Assembly: GCF_001858025.1 (NCBI RefSeq) | Contig: NZ_LZQD01000003.1 | Coordinates: 191,520-247,648 of the forward strand | Length of the DNA: 56,129 nt | Direction: 5' to 3' | Source: Trichormus sp. NMC-1 | GTDB taxonomy: Bacteria; Cyanobacteriota; Cyanobacteriia; Cyanobacteriales; Nostocaceae | Shown here: piece after piece, positions 27,631-36,016 of the stretch | How positions within the stretch are numbered: position 1 is the stretch's first letter | How the letters are laid out: each line of letters starts with the position of its first letter | Notes under the pieces: model-generated | What the model saw: only the letters and a program-made list of their open reading frames with translations | Databases searched by the model: none | Told to the model about the DNA's origin: nothing | Position numbers and translations under genes: made by a program

Positions 27631-30365
27631 TTGTGTTCTCCTTGAAATTTGAGAGGAATTTCAATCCAGAACTCTGTACCTTTTCCCGGTGCTGATATAC
27701 ACTCCATGAGTCCACCATGTTTTTCTACAACAATCTGGTAACTAATTGCCAATCCTAATCCTGTACCTTTACCGACTGGCTTAGTAGTAAAAAAGGGGTC
27801 AAAAATCCGCTTTTTAACTTCTTCGCTCATGCCTGGTCCATTATCTGCAATACTAACTAACAGATAGGAATTTTGGGCTGATACTCTGGTAGAAATACGA
27901 ATAGTTGGTGGTGGTTTGATAACTGCTGTTTCTACTCTTTCTTCTATATCATCGGTTAAGACATCAATAGCATTGTTAATGACATTCATAAATACCTGAT
28001 TCATTTGTCCGGCATAGCATTCCACTTTTGGTAATTTCCCATAGTCTTTGATCACCTCAATGGCAGGAAAATAGCTGTGTGCTTTGAGTCGATGTTGCAA
28101 AATCAATAAAGTGTTATCAATGCCTTCATGTAAGTCAACACACTTGTTTTCTGCTTCATCGAGACGGGAGAAATTGCGTAATGATAGGACTATAGAACGG
28201 ATGCGATCTGATCCTACTTTCATGGATGACATGATTTTTGGTAGGTCTTGGATGAGAAAATTAAAATCTATGGCTTCGATAGTGGAACGAATTTCACTAT
28301 GAGGGTGGGGATAATGAGACTGGTAAAGTTGTAAAAGGTTGAGTAGGTCTTCGGTATAGTTGCTGGCATGACAGAGGTTGCCATAGATAAAGTTAACCGG
28401 GTTGTTAATTTCGTGGGCTATACCTGCAACTAACTGTCCTAAACCAGACATTTTTTCGGTTTGAATTAATTTAGCCTGAGTTTCTTGAAGTTGATGTAAG
28501 GTATGCTCTAATTGTGCAGCTTTGGCTGTGGCTTTAGCTTCGGCTGTACAACTTTGTTCATAGAGTTGGGCTTGCTGAATAGCGATCGCTGCTTGGTCTG
28601 CTAACTGCTGTAACAAATCAATTTCTGCATCTTGCCAAATCCGAGGAGATTCACAGTGATGGGCAACCAGCAAACCCCAAAGTTGACTGCCCATTTTAAT
28701 GGGGACGATCAGGTTGGCTTGGACTTGCATACTTGCCAAGAATTCTCGATGACAAGCACTCAGGGTATCTGTTGTCACATTGTTAATCATCCTCACCCTG
28801 CCACGTAAGTAAAGACGGGTATACTCGTTAGGAAAACATTCCGATGATAACTTCAGCCCCAAAACTGACTGCCAATTACCATTCACCTCTTCTACAATCA
28901 CCTCACCTTCAGTTTCCCCTCGTAACTGATAAATTAGCACCCGATCAGAATTTAGTAGAGGACGGACTTCCCGGACAATCGTTTGTAGGGTTGTATTCAA
29001 GTCCAAGGTGCTGCGAATTTGATCTGTGACTTGCTTGAGTGCCTTAGTCAGCATCAAGGTTTTTTCTATTTCAGCGGTTTGTTCATGTACCCTGACTTCG
29101 AGGTTGGCATTCAATAACTGTAGTTCTTGGTATGTTTGCTGTTGCTGAATTGCCATTGAGAAGTTTTGTGATAAAGCTTGTCCTAGGGTGATTTCTTCAG
29201 GTGTCCATGCTGGTGCTTGGCCTTTTCTTTCCTCTCGCCAAACGTCAAAAGACAGGCGCGGTAATTCTTGATACCTGTTTTGGTCGTTTCTTCCTGCCCA
29301 GAGGACTTGACTATCAAATTCTGGACGAAAAATGCTTAACACACCAATGAAATTTTCGCGGTAGTGTAGGGGAACGACCATTAGCCCCCGAATCGGAGTA
29401 GGCTGAAAGGCCAGGGCTAAAACTCGCAAATGTGATGCTTTATAAAGGTCGGGAATCGCCCAAATTTGCCCTGGTTTATACTCAGCCATCCAGTTTTGCC
29501 ACAGGGGATGCTGTTCAATTACACTATTTGCTAATTCATAAGGTAGTTGTGGCTGTTCACCGCAGGTATATAGTTCGCCGCTTTGTTCAATATAAAGCCT
29601 GCCACCAATACCACTAAAGGAGGAAATTGTTGCTTCTAGGGCTTCTTGTAGTTGAATTGTTGGTAGTTGATGTAGAAGGGTTGTGACTTGGTTAATGATG
29701 GCTTCACATTGTTGCTTGCCTCTGGCTTCACTGAGTAGGTTACTTTGAGAAATAGCGATCGCTACCTGATCTGCAATTTGCTGTACTACTTTGAGTTCTC
29801 GTCTCAAAATTGTTCGCGGTTGGCTGTTGTGGGATACGAGTAATCCCCACAGTTTCGGCTGTGTTGCTTGTCCTTTTGGGTCGTATTCTAAAATTGGGAC
29901 TACAAACGAAGACTGTACACCCATCGCTTGTAAATATTGAATATGACATGGGTCTACTTGCCGATAGTGAATATTCTGTGTGAGTAAGGGTTTGCCATTT
30001 TTTGCTGACTTAAGTGGCGATAAGCCGATTGTGCCTCCAGGCACGTCTACTATGGAGCGTTGCCTCGCTAACAAAAACATTTCTCTGACTGGTTGGGGAA
30101 TGTCATGGGCAGGAAAATGCAGCCCTAATAGAGATGGCAGACGCTGCATATAATTGGATTCAGCTATAACTTCACCACTGCCATCAGCGTCAAACCGATA
30201 TATTTTGACTCTATCTGTTGCCAAGAATGAACGAACTTCAGTCACCGTGTTTGTTAATATTTCTTGGAGATCGAGCGATCGCCGAATCTGTTTGATCATC
30301 CGGTGCAGTAAATTTTCTTGCTCTATGCTTTGCTGCAAACCGTTTGGCTTATCGGTAAAAGTCAT
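27621..30365 (-). CDS. Knotless phytochrome-type histidine kinase (GAF-PHY-GAF-HK, All2699-like)
   Basis: This 914-residue cytoplasmic kinase has a phytochrome-type GAF1 (about 25-210) with the Cys-His pair C140-H141 in [21 protein letters not shown]2-like domain (about 220-410) follows, with [14 protein letters not shown] and [11 protein letters not shown] third CBCR-like GAF (about 440-600) has C538-H539 in LSACHREFL. After a coiled coil come the HisKA with H651 in [12 protein letters not shown] and the HATPase_c ([22 protein letters not shown]). There is no N-terminal PAS, which defines knotless (group II) phytochromes. Both Cys residues could bind a bilin, giving two photosensors on one kinase. 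No response regulator is adjacent. Confidence 0.88.
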   Translation of the reverse strand: MTFTDKPNGLQQSIEQENLLHRMIKQIRRSLDLQEILTNTVTEVRSFLATDRVKIYRFDADGSGEVIAESNYMQRLPSLLGLHFPAHDIPQPVREMFLLARQRSIVDVPGGTIGLSPLKSAKNGKPLLTQNIHYRQVDPCHIQYLQAMGVQSSFVVPILEYDPKGQATQPKLWGLLVSHNSQPRTILRRELKVVQQIADQVAIAISQSNLLSEARGKQQCEAIINQVTTLLHQLPTIQLQEALEATISSFSGIGGRLYIEQSGELYTCGEQPQLPYELANSVIEQHPLWQNWMAEYKPGQIWAIPDLYKASHLRVLALAFQPTPIRGLMVVPLHYRENFIGVLSIFRPEFDSQVLWAGRNDQNRYQELPRLSFDVWREERKGQAPAWTPEEITLGQALSQNFSMAIQQQQTYQELQLLNANLEVRVHEQTAEIEKTLMLTKALKQVTDQIRSTLDLNTTLQTIVREVRPLLNSDRVLIYQLRGETEGEVIVEEVNGNWQSVLGLKLSSECFPNEYTRLYLRGRVRMINNVTTDTLSACHREFLASMQVQANLIVPIKMGSQLWGLLVAHHCESPRIWQDAEIDLLQQLADQAAIAIQQAQLYEQSCTAEAKATAKAAQLEHTLHQLQETQAKLIQTEKMSGLGQLVAGIAHEINNPVNFIYGNLCHASNYTEDLLNLLQLYQSHYPHPHSEIRSTIEAIDFNFLIQDLPKIMSSMKVGSDRIRSIVLSLRNFSRLDEAENKCVDLHEGIDNTLLILQHRLKAHSYFPAIEVIKDYGKLPKVECYAGQMNQVFMNVINNAIDVLTDDIEERVETAVIKPPPTIRISTRVSAQNSYLLVSIADNGPGMSEEVKKRIFDPFFTTKPVGKGTGLGLAISYQIVVEKHGGLMECISAPGKGTEFWIEIPLKFQGEHNNS

Positions 30366-31033
30366 TCCTAGTCTTCACCTTATCAAAAATATAATTTTTT
30401 TAAACTTGTTCCCTGAGATGAATTTATAGTTTTAACCCTGGTCGATTTATTATCTTTTATTTACTTAAGCTTATTTTAACTACATATAACAAATTTTAGT
30501 TCTAGATTTTTTTAACCATTTCCGTAAAAATACTTATTTTTTCCTTGGTTCATACTGGTTACACTAAAAGGATATATTTTTTATAAAGTTTTCTAGCAAT
30601 CGCCCATCTACTTAGCACACCAACTGTATCTCTTACGGGAGCCGTAGGTATTGATAAAACCTAGAGAAGAGAGCGCAGCTATGGCGTAGTGAGTGTAAGT
30701 AGATTGGCGCAAACAAACCAAACTATGTAAAGGAATATAAACTAGTACACAACGGCGTAAATCAACCAACCATTAAAAATTGCTAAAAAACTTGTATCAT
30801 CTGCTTTTTTAATTTTTAATTGTTAATTTTTAATTCCGAGAAAGCGGTACTAGGCTAAAATTCTCTTTCTCCCTGCTACCTGCCTTATCCCCCCGAAAAA
30901 TATTTATGCCGGACTGCTTAGTCATACCTTGGGTAGGGAGCAATGGGATGATCTTAATAATCTACTAACAAGTTATACTAACTCTATTTTGACTCCTAAC
31001 TTCTGAATTCCTACTATTCATTTTAGAAACAAT
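30366..31033. other. 668-bp divergent intergenic region
   Basis: This region lies between the start of the phytochrome kinase gene (minus) and the FAD monooxygenase (plus). It is AT-rich. At 30601-30710 an imperfect inverted repeat (CCATCTACTTAGCAC and GTGTAAGTAGATTGG) encloses REP-like sequence including TCTTACGGGAGCCGTAGG. AT-rich simple repeats of the TTTTTAA type lie near 30810-30835. No gene was found. Confidence 0.55.
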
Positions 31034-32491
31034 ATGTCACAACATAACACAATTACAAATCCTCAAGAAATCTATGATGTAATCATCGTTGGTGCTGGGC
31101 CTGTTGGTTTAGCAACTGCTATTGGTTTACGCCAGCGGGGGATAGAAAATATCCTCATAATTGATCAAACTCGTGCTTTTCGTCCGGTTGGTCAGGTGTT
31201 AGACCTGTTACCTAATGGATTAAAAGCACTAAAAGAATTAGATGCAAATGCCTATACAGCAGTAAAAGATAATGCTATTAAGTTACTTTCTCCTCCGCAA
31301 TCTGATCATAAAAAAAACGCTAAAACTTCACCTCAATGGGTTTACAAAAATCTCCAAGGTCAGTTAATTAGGTCAATTCCATTGGGATTTGATGACTGGT
31401 TTAAAGATTATGGGGAAGGTAGATTATCATTAGCTTGGTTTGAATTACAAACTACCCTGAGAAATCTTATTCCTCCAGAAACTGTAAAAGCTAACCATCG
31501 TTGTATTCATTTAGTTGATGAACCAGAAAATGGTTGTGTGCGGCTAGAGTGTGTATCTGATGGTAGGTTTGAAGATAACCCCTATGCCTATTGGGAGGAA
31601 AATTCTACCCCAGCTAATAATTCAACTCAAAATATAGATAACTTACCTCCCAAATTAATATCTAAAACGTTTCGTGGCAAATTAATTGTTGGTGCAGATG
31701 GAATTAACTCTAATGTTCGTCAAGTCATCTATAAAGATACCCCCTACTCTGTTTTTGCCAAACCTCAATACTCTGGCTTTGCCGCTATAACGTGCAGAGA
31801 TATCAAGGATCTTCCCAATCAAGTCCAAACTCAAATAGTAAATACATTTTTGCAAGATACTTTTATTGCTACCATCAGTAATGATTGCATATCGGAAAAT
31901 TCTCCAGATGTGATTGAGCCAAGAATGATGTTATTTTCCAGGCAGCCAGGTCAATTTGGGTATGTAATCCATCTACCAGTAACTTTAGAATCTTTGCAAA
32001 ATAAATCTGGACAGGATTTAATTGATTTAGCTTTACAAGAATTAGAAAAAGCAGATTTCCCTAGCAGCTTAAAAGAATTAGTGGCAATTTCTCCACCTGC
32101 AAATATACAGCAACGTCCTTACTATATTCACCACACTAGCAATGAAACTGATGCTGGTACAATTACACCTGCATGGAGTAAAGAACGAGTTGTATTAGTT
32201 GGGGATGCAGCACATGGAATGCCACCATTTATGGCGCAGGGTGCAAATCAAGGTTTAGAAGATGCACTAGCAGTAGTGACAATAATTGCTAATATTGCCA
32301 AGCAGAATTATTGGCATGATATAAAAGCAATTAGTCAACAATTTGCCCAATATGAACATTTACGCCGCCCATTTGTTGCATATATCCAAGCAGCAACGTT
32401 GACAAGATTCCCCCAAACTTCAAATCAACAATGGCATGAGTATAACCAAAAAGTTTATACTCGTGATGCCAAAAAAATTATGGATTTTTGA
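31034..32491 (+). CDS. FAD-dependent monooxygenase (PHBH/UbiH-like fold)
   Basis: This 485-residue flavoprotein has the dinucleotide-binding DVIIVGAGPVGLATAIGL at residues 14-31, the FAD-contacting KLIVGADGINSNVRQ, and the GDAAH motif in VVLVGDAAHGMPPFMAQGAN. This is the group A aromatic monooxygenase/FAD oxidoreductase fold. The substrate is unknown. Homologues in cyanobacteria are commonly called flavin-dependent oxidoreductase, and a role in secondary or aromatic metabolism is possible. There is no biosynthetic cluster around it. It converges with the NADAR gene and their ends overlap by 14 bp. Confidence 0.85.
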   Translation: MSQHNTITNPQEIYDVIIVGAGPVGLATAIGLRQRGIENILIIDQTRAFRPVGQVLDLLPNGLKALKELDANAYTAVKDNAIKLLSPPQSDHKKNAKTSPQWVYKNLQGQLIRSIPLGFDDWFKDYGEGRLSLAWFELQTTLRNLIPPETVKANHRCIHLVDEPENGCVRLECVSDGRFEDNPYAYWEENSTPANNSTQNIDNLPPKLISKTFRGKLIVGADGINSNVRQVIYKDTPYSVFAKPQYSGFAAITCRDIKDLPNQVQTQIVNTFLQDTFIATISNDCISENSPDVIEPRMMLFSRQPGQFGYVIHLPVTLESLQNKSGQDLIDLALQELEKADFPSSLKELVAISPPANIQQRPYYIHHTSNETDAGTITPAWSKERVVLVGDAAHGMPPFMAQGANQGLEDALAVVTIIANIAKQNYWHDIKAISQQFAQYEHLRRPFVAYIQAATLTRFPQTSNQQWHEYNQKVYTRDAKKIMDF

Positions 32492-33005
32492 TTGTTAAGT
32501 TTATACTTGCGTTTGCCCTGCCCGCCGCATCTCCTACGGCGGGAGTTACTGACAAAGAAAGTAACTGACGGATTTCTTCACGCACACTCATCAGGATTTT
32601 ACCAAGATGATTTTCACCGGTTTTATCCGCACCACAGCCCCAAAAATAATCTGTGGGTGAGTTTTCCACCAGAATTTCATTACCTGTTACCAAAAGTACT
32701 TCTTGAATCTCCAAATGAGTGAGAAACTTTTTGAAAACTGCTTCTCGCATGACTTGAGTTTTGACTAACTCCCAATCCAAACGTAGTCGATTTTTACTAC
32801 AACGTCCTAAAGCGGCAGCTTCTTCAGGAGTTGCAGCCGCATGGATTAAGGGTATAATTACCTCATCCTCACTGCCCACAAACTTTTGGGCTTGATAATA
32901 ATGCTCAACTGTTGGCCAGTAAGTACTCTGAATTTCGATGGGGTGGGGAGAAAAGTTAGAAAAACAGCCATAGGGCTGCCACACTTTGTAAAAGTAAATA
33001 GTCAT
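32478..33005 (-). CDS. NADAR family (YbiA-like) protein
   Basis: The NADAR domain covers residues 1-150: YGCFSNFSPHPI, WPTVEHYYQAQKF, and NHLGKILMSVREEI at the end. Known family members hydrolyse riboflavin-pathway intermediates (YbiA) or remove ADP-ribose from guanosine in DNA/RNA (NADAR antitoxins and anti-phage context). The last 24 residues (SVTPAVGDAAGRANASINLT and beyond) come from a GC-rich REP-like palindrome at about 32516-32545 and are probably not part of the fold. It overlaps the 3' end of the convergent monooxygenase gene. It lies at the edge of the toxin-antitoxin island. Confidence 0.88.
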   Translation of the reverse strand: MTIYFYKVWQPYGCFSNFSPHPIEIQSTYWPTVEHYYQAQKFVGSEDEVIIPLIHAAATPEEAAALGRCSKNRLRLDWELVKTQVMREAVFKKFLTHLEIQEVLLVTGNEILVENSPTDYFWGCGADKTGENHLGKILMSVREEIRQLLSLSVTPAVGDAAGRANASINLTIKNP

Positions 33006-33093
33006 TTCAAAATTGCTGTTTATATATTAAATTTTATCTGAATCCTCGGTTAGCGTAAAACTCAGACATGAAGAGTGCTGAGATATACGCGAC

Positions 33094-33159
33094 TTAAGAA
33101 AGTGCTTTCTCTCGCAGTCTAGCTTCTAATTCTGGGCTAAGGGAAACAAATATCGCCAT
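33094..33159 (-). pseudogene. Remnant of an antitoxin gene start (duplicate of 35015-35269)
   Basis: An ATG reads MAIFVSLSPELEARLREKA then LS and stop. The first 19 residues match the antitoxin at 35015-35269 with one change (V4F). The homology continues upstream of the ATG for about 80 bp (ACCGTATATTTTGGG, GATATTATTGTATATCA, AATGCGATC). So the promoter and the first codons of that antitoxin exist twice, and this copy is truncated. Confidence 0.85.
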
Positions 33160-33276
33160 AACCGTATATTTTGGGGAAGGTTTATAGATATTATTGTATA
33201 TCAACTAATGCGATCTTTCCTAACTCTACATCCATAAAATGCGTTAGTAAAGCTTACCGAAACTATCTCTCTAAAT

Positions 33277-33579
33277 TTACAATTCAGAATCATCAAAAAC
33301 AGAGGGAAGGTTACGACGACCACTCACTACTCGTAAAATTTCAATTCCATCATCCAACACTCTATAAAAAATTATATAACCTTCAAGGAGTAATCCTTGC
33401 AAATCAGGACGTATTCCTGAATAGCTTTTACCACTATTTGGAAAGGAAACTAATTGTTGACATTTGTGATTAAATTCCTGAAAAAATTTTTCCCCTGCTT
33501 CTAGGTTGTTTTGTGAGAAGTATTCAGCAATTTCGTTCAGGTCACGACTAGCGAGAATATTAATAACGTAACGATTCAT
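33277..33579 (-). CDS. ParE/RelE superfamily toxin
   Basis: This 100-residue protein has the ParE/RelE toxin fold: a basic N-terminal strand, helix pair (RDLNEIAEYFSQNN, AGEKFFQEFNHKCQQL), FPNSGKSYSGIRPDLQGL, and strands GYIIFYRVLDDGIEILRVVSG with final RRNL. The RVVSGRR ending favours ParE (gyrase poison) over mRNA cleavage. The ATG overlaps the antitoxin stop by 4 bp, so antitoxin is made first. It is the first of three ParE/RelE- or MazF-type modules within 2 kb. Confidence 0.9.
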   Translation of the reverse strand: MNRYVINILASRDLNEIAEYFSQNNLEAGEKFFQEFNHKCQQLVSFPNSGKSYSGIRPDLQGLLLEGYIIFYRVLDDGIEILRVVSGRRNLPSVFDDSEL

Positions 33580-33842
33580 TTTTGTACCTGTCGCTGTTGC
33601 TGAAAACGATCTAAAATTTGATTTACAAATGTTTCACCGTCAATAGGTGCTGTGTGTTCTGAAATTGCAATAGCAGCATCAATTTTTTCACGCACTTCTT
33701 TAACCCATTCTGTCTCAGAACGATCATACTCTTCTAGCAACTGGAGAGCGATTTCTATAACTTCTTCTACAGAGTGGTATTTTCCAGTTTGCAGTTTTGT
33801 TTGAATAAAGTGTTCTTGCTTAGGTGTGAGACTGATACTCAT
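33576..33842 (-). CDS. ParD family antitoxin
   Basis: This 88-residue protein has the ParD ribbon-helix-helix start (MSISLTPKQEHFIQTKLQTG, then KYHSVEEVIEIALQLLEE) and a C-terminal acidic/helical toxin-binding region. It is immediately upstream of, and overlaps by 4 bp, the ParE toxin gene. It should repress its own promoter in the 300-bp gap upstream. Confidence 0.9.
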   Translation of the reverse strand: MSISLTPKQEHFIQTKLQTGKYHSVEEVIEIALQLLEEYDRSETEWVKEVREKIDAAIAISEHTAPIDGETFVNQILDRFQQQRQVQK

Positions 33843-34146
33843 AATAATTTTGGTTAAGTTGACTGTAGATAATAACTATTGTAATATAACTCCAAAAATT
33901 TAATTATTCTCAAGGCGTTAGTGAAACTTCCCGAACGTATCGCTCTTCACTCTACCTCAGAAATGCGTTAGCGTATCCCTGACGGGACTCGCAGAGATAG
34001 CGCACCGAAGGTATCGCTCCTAACTCTACATCAATAATGCGTAGATAACCGCACCAAATATATCGCTCTTTTATCTATATTAATTAGAAATGTACTTTGG
34101 TTGAAAATTAGTTTAATATTGATAGTTAGAAGTATACAGAATTATT
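33843..34146. other. 304-bp divergent spacer with degenerate HIP1/REP repeats
   Basis: The spacer separates the ParDE genes (minus) from the MazEF-like pair (plus), so both promoters lie here. It contains GCGTTAGTGAAACTTCCCGA, TATCGCTCTTCACTCTACCT and ATCGCTCCTAACTCTACATC, which are degenerate versions of the units in the array at 35311-36010. Confidence 0.65.
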
Positions 34147-34323
34147 ATGGATGCTTTAATTGAAGAACTAAATACAAAGTTAAGTTACTGGCAACCTGCT
34201 GTAGCAGAACAAGTTCGCTATTGTATTCTAGAAATCATCGAAATGGCAGATCAGGATGTTTTAGATATTCTCAGAACCCGTACAGTAGAGCAGGAAGTTT
34301 TGGATTTGTTAGATGAACCCTAA
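34147..34323 (+). CDS. Small antitoxin partner of the MazF-like toxin
   Basis: This 58-residue acidic protein (MDALIEELNTKLSYWQPAVA and on to DLLDEP) overlaps the start of the MazF-like gene by 11 bp, the layout of toxin-antitoxin operons. It has no obvious AbrB or RHH domain; it reads as a helical acidic peptide that would wrap the toxin. Its family is not known to me. Assignment as antitoxin rests on position, size and charge. Confidence 0.75.
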   Translation: MDALIEELNTKLSYWQPAVAEQVRYCILEIIEMADQDVLDILRTRTVEQEVLDLLDEP

Positions 34324-34645
34324 GCTTGGTGAAATTTGGCTTGCTGATTTGGGTATAGCAGCAAAAACACGCCCAATTGTGATTGTATCCCGTAATGACC
34401 CAGACCCACCAAGAGCTTTGGTAATTTATGTACCACTAACTACCCAAAATAGGGGAAGTCTTTATGAGGTTGCACTACCTCGACTACAATTTCTTGAACG
34501 GGATTCTACAGCGAATGTTCAAGGTATTGGATCTATTCCAACGGTAAGACTAGAGAGAAAATTGGGCAACTTACCAGAGGAAGTTATGGTCGAAATTCAG
34601 CAAGCGATTAAATTCGCATTTGATTTACAAGATGATGCTGAATAA
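34313..34645 (+). CDS. MazF/PemK family mRNA interferase toxin
   Basis: This 110-residue protein opens with LGEIWLADLG then AKTRPIVIVSRND, the MazF/PemK-type beta-barrel signature (usual form GDIV..D...G.E....RPVLVVS). RGSLYEVALP and VQGIGSIPTVRLERKLGNLP follow. It should cleave mRNA in a sequence-specific way. The short upstream ORF is its likely antitoxin. It converges with the RelE/ParE gene after 28 bp. Confidence 0.9.
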   Translation: MNPKLGEIWLADLGIAAKTRPIVIVSRNDPDPPRALVIYVPLTTQNRGSLYEVALPRLQFLERDSTANVQGIGSIPTVRLERKLGNLPEEVMVEIQQAIKFAFDLQDDAE

Positions 34646-34673
34646 TCGTTCTCACTCTACACCAGAAATGCAA

Positions 34674-35018
34674 TTACGTTGCATCAGATTCAGGTGCTTC
34701 ACCAATTGTCTGCTGTGCTGCGTGACGGATATGAAGAATACGAACTGTAGAAACTTCCTTTTCTTCCAAAATTGTGAAAATTATCCTGTATGCGTTGCGT
34801 CCTTTCCCATAAATTATCTGACGCATTTCTTGACTAAAATAATCATTTTCTCTAGCTACAGAACATCGTTTTGGCATTTGTGATAAAGACTCAATTAATC
34901 TTAATAACTCTGCATACCACTGGCTTGCTTTTTCAGGAGAAGTTATTTGAGATATCTGTAAAAATGCTTTGTCTGCTTCTGCTTCTGCTGTGCTAGAGAT
35001 TTCAATACGGTATTTCAT
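34674..35018 (-). CDS. RelE/ParE superfamily toxin
   Basis: This 114-residue protein shows the RelE/ParE pattern: MKYRIEISSTAEAEADKAFL, PEKASQWYAELLRLIESLSQ, MRQIIYGKGRNAYRIIFTIL, then TVRILHIRHAAQ. The C-terminal HIRHAAQ is common in ParE-like cyanobacterial toxins. The ATG overlaps the antitoxin stop by 4 bp. Confidence 0.9.
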   Translation of the reverse strand: MKYRIEISSTAEAEADKAFLQISQITSPEKASQWYAELLRLIESLSQMPKRCSVARENDYFSQEMRQIIYGKGRNAYRIIFTILEEKEVSTVRILHIRHAAQQTIGEAPESDAT

Positions 35019-35269
35019 GAATCTACTGGCAGGTTATATTTACGACGCTGCTCATCAGCAAAATCATCCAAGGAACGAAAACGACCTGCTTCAAAGTCTT
35101 CTAATCCTTGCTGAATACCCTTAATAGCTGCTTCTGAGTCTTGTAATTCCCAGTCTAGGATATTCTCTAGCAATTCAGCCGCGACAAAACTAATATCTTG
35201 TCCTTGTTGTGCTGCTTTCTCTCGCAGTCTAGCTTCTAATTCTGGACTCAGGGAAACAACTATCGCCAT
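35015..35269 (-). CDS. Antitoxin partner of the RelE/ParE toxin
   Basis: This 84-residue protein starts MAIVVSLSPELEARLREKAA, an RHH-like strand-helix common in cyanobacterial antitoxins. The C-terminal part (EAGRFRSLDDFADEQRRKYN) contacts the toxin in related pairs. It overlaps the toxin gene by 4 bp. Its promoter region and first 19 codons are duplicated in truncated form at 33094-33240. Confidence 0.88.
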   Translation of the reverse strand: MAIVVSLSPELEARLREKAAQQGQDISFVAAELLENILDWELQDSEAAIKGIQQGLEDFEAGRFRSLDDFADEQRRKYNLPVDS

Positions 35270-35310
35270 AACCGTATATTTTGGGAAAGGTTTCTAGATA
35301 TTATTGTATA

Positions 35311-35520
35311 TCAGAAATGCGATCGCTCCTAACTCTACACCAGAACTGCGATCACTCTCAACTTTACATCAATAGTGCGATCGCTCCTAACTCTAGATCA
35401 GAAATGCGATCGCTCTCAACTCTACACCAGAAATGCGATCGCTATTCACTCTACATCGGATAATGCGATCGCTATTCACTCTACATCGGATAATGCGATC
35501 GCTCTCAACTCTACAGCAGA
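35311..35520. repeat. Degenerate ~30-bp tandem repeat, each unit with a HIP1-like octamer
   Basis: About seven units of the form AATGCGATCGCTCYTAACTC plus TACAYCAGA follow one another with no unique spacers. Most units keep an intact GCGATCGC; a few are mutated (GCGATCAC). The units turn into the 80-bp repeat at 35521. Confidence 0.88.
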
Positions 35521-35947
35521 AATGCGATCGCTCCTAACTCTACATCAGAAATGCGTTAGCGAAGCTTACCGAAGGTATCCCTCTTAACTTTACACCAAAT
35601 AATGCGATCGCTCCTAACTCTACATCAGAAATGCGTTAGCGAAGCTTACCGAAGGTATCCCTCTTAACTTTACACCAAATAATGCGATCGCTCCTAACTC
35701 TACATCAGAAATGCGTTAGCGAAGCTTACCGAAGGTATCCCTCTTAACTTTACACCAAATAATGCGATCGCTCCTAACTCTACATCAGAAATGCGTTAGC
35801 GAAGCTTACCGAAGGTATCCCTCTTAACTTTACACCAAATAATGCGATCGCTCCTAACTCTACATCAGAAATGCGTTAGCGAAGCTTACCGAAGGTATCC
35901 CTCTTAACTTTACACCAAATAATGCGATCGCTCCTAACTCTACATCA
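35521..35947. repeat. Perfect 80-bp tandem repeat, five copies plus 27 bp
   Basis: Copies start at 35521, 35601, 35681, 35761 and 35841 and are identical, with a sixth broken off after 27 bp at 35947. Each unit combines one HIP1 unit (AATGCGATCGCTCCTAACTC) with GCGTTAGCGAAGCTTACCGA and CTTTACACCAAAT. Two more ~30-bp HIP1 units follow before the Fic gene. Perfect identity points to very recent expansion. Confidence 0.95.
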
Positions 35948-36016
35948 CTCCACTCTACACCAGAAATGCGATCGCTCTTACCCTACACCAGAAATGCGAT
36001 CGCTCTTACTCTTTTG

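Larger units (their letters stand above)
35270..36016. other. 747-bp gene-free stretch dominated by tandem repeats
   Basis: Apart from about 40 bp of promoter-like AT-rich sequence next to the antitoxin start, the entire stretch up to the Fic stop codon is direct repeats, listed separately. Open frames in it only reflect the repeat. Confidence 0.85.

Noticed and set aside
34620-34883. Plus-strand frame of 87 codons over the RelE/ParE gene
   Set aside because: It is antisense to a well-supported toxin gene with ATGA coupling to its antitoxin.
35281-35587. Open frames of 60-70 codons inside the tandem repeats
   Set aside because: They are translations of the HIP1 repeats with repeating peptides and no ribosome binding sites; not genes.
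35311-36010. CRISPR array
   Set aside because: Units follow each other directly without unique spacers, the units contain HIP1 octamers, and no cas genes are present.
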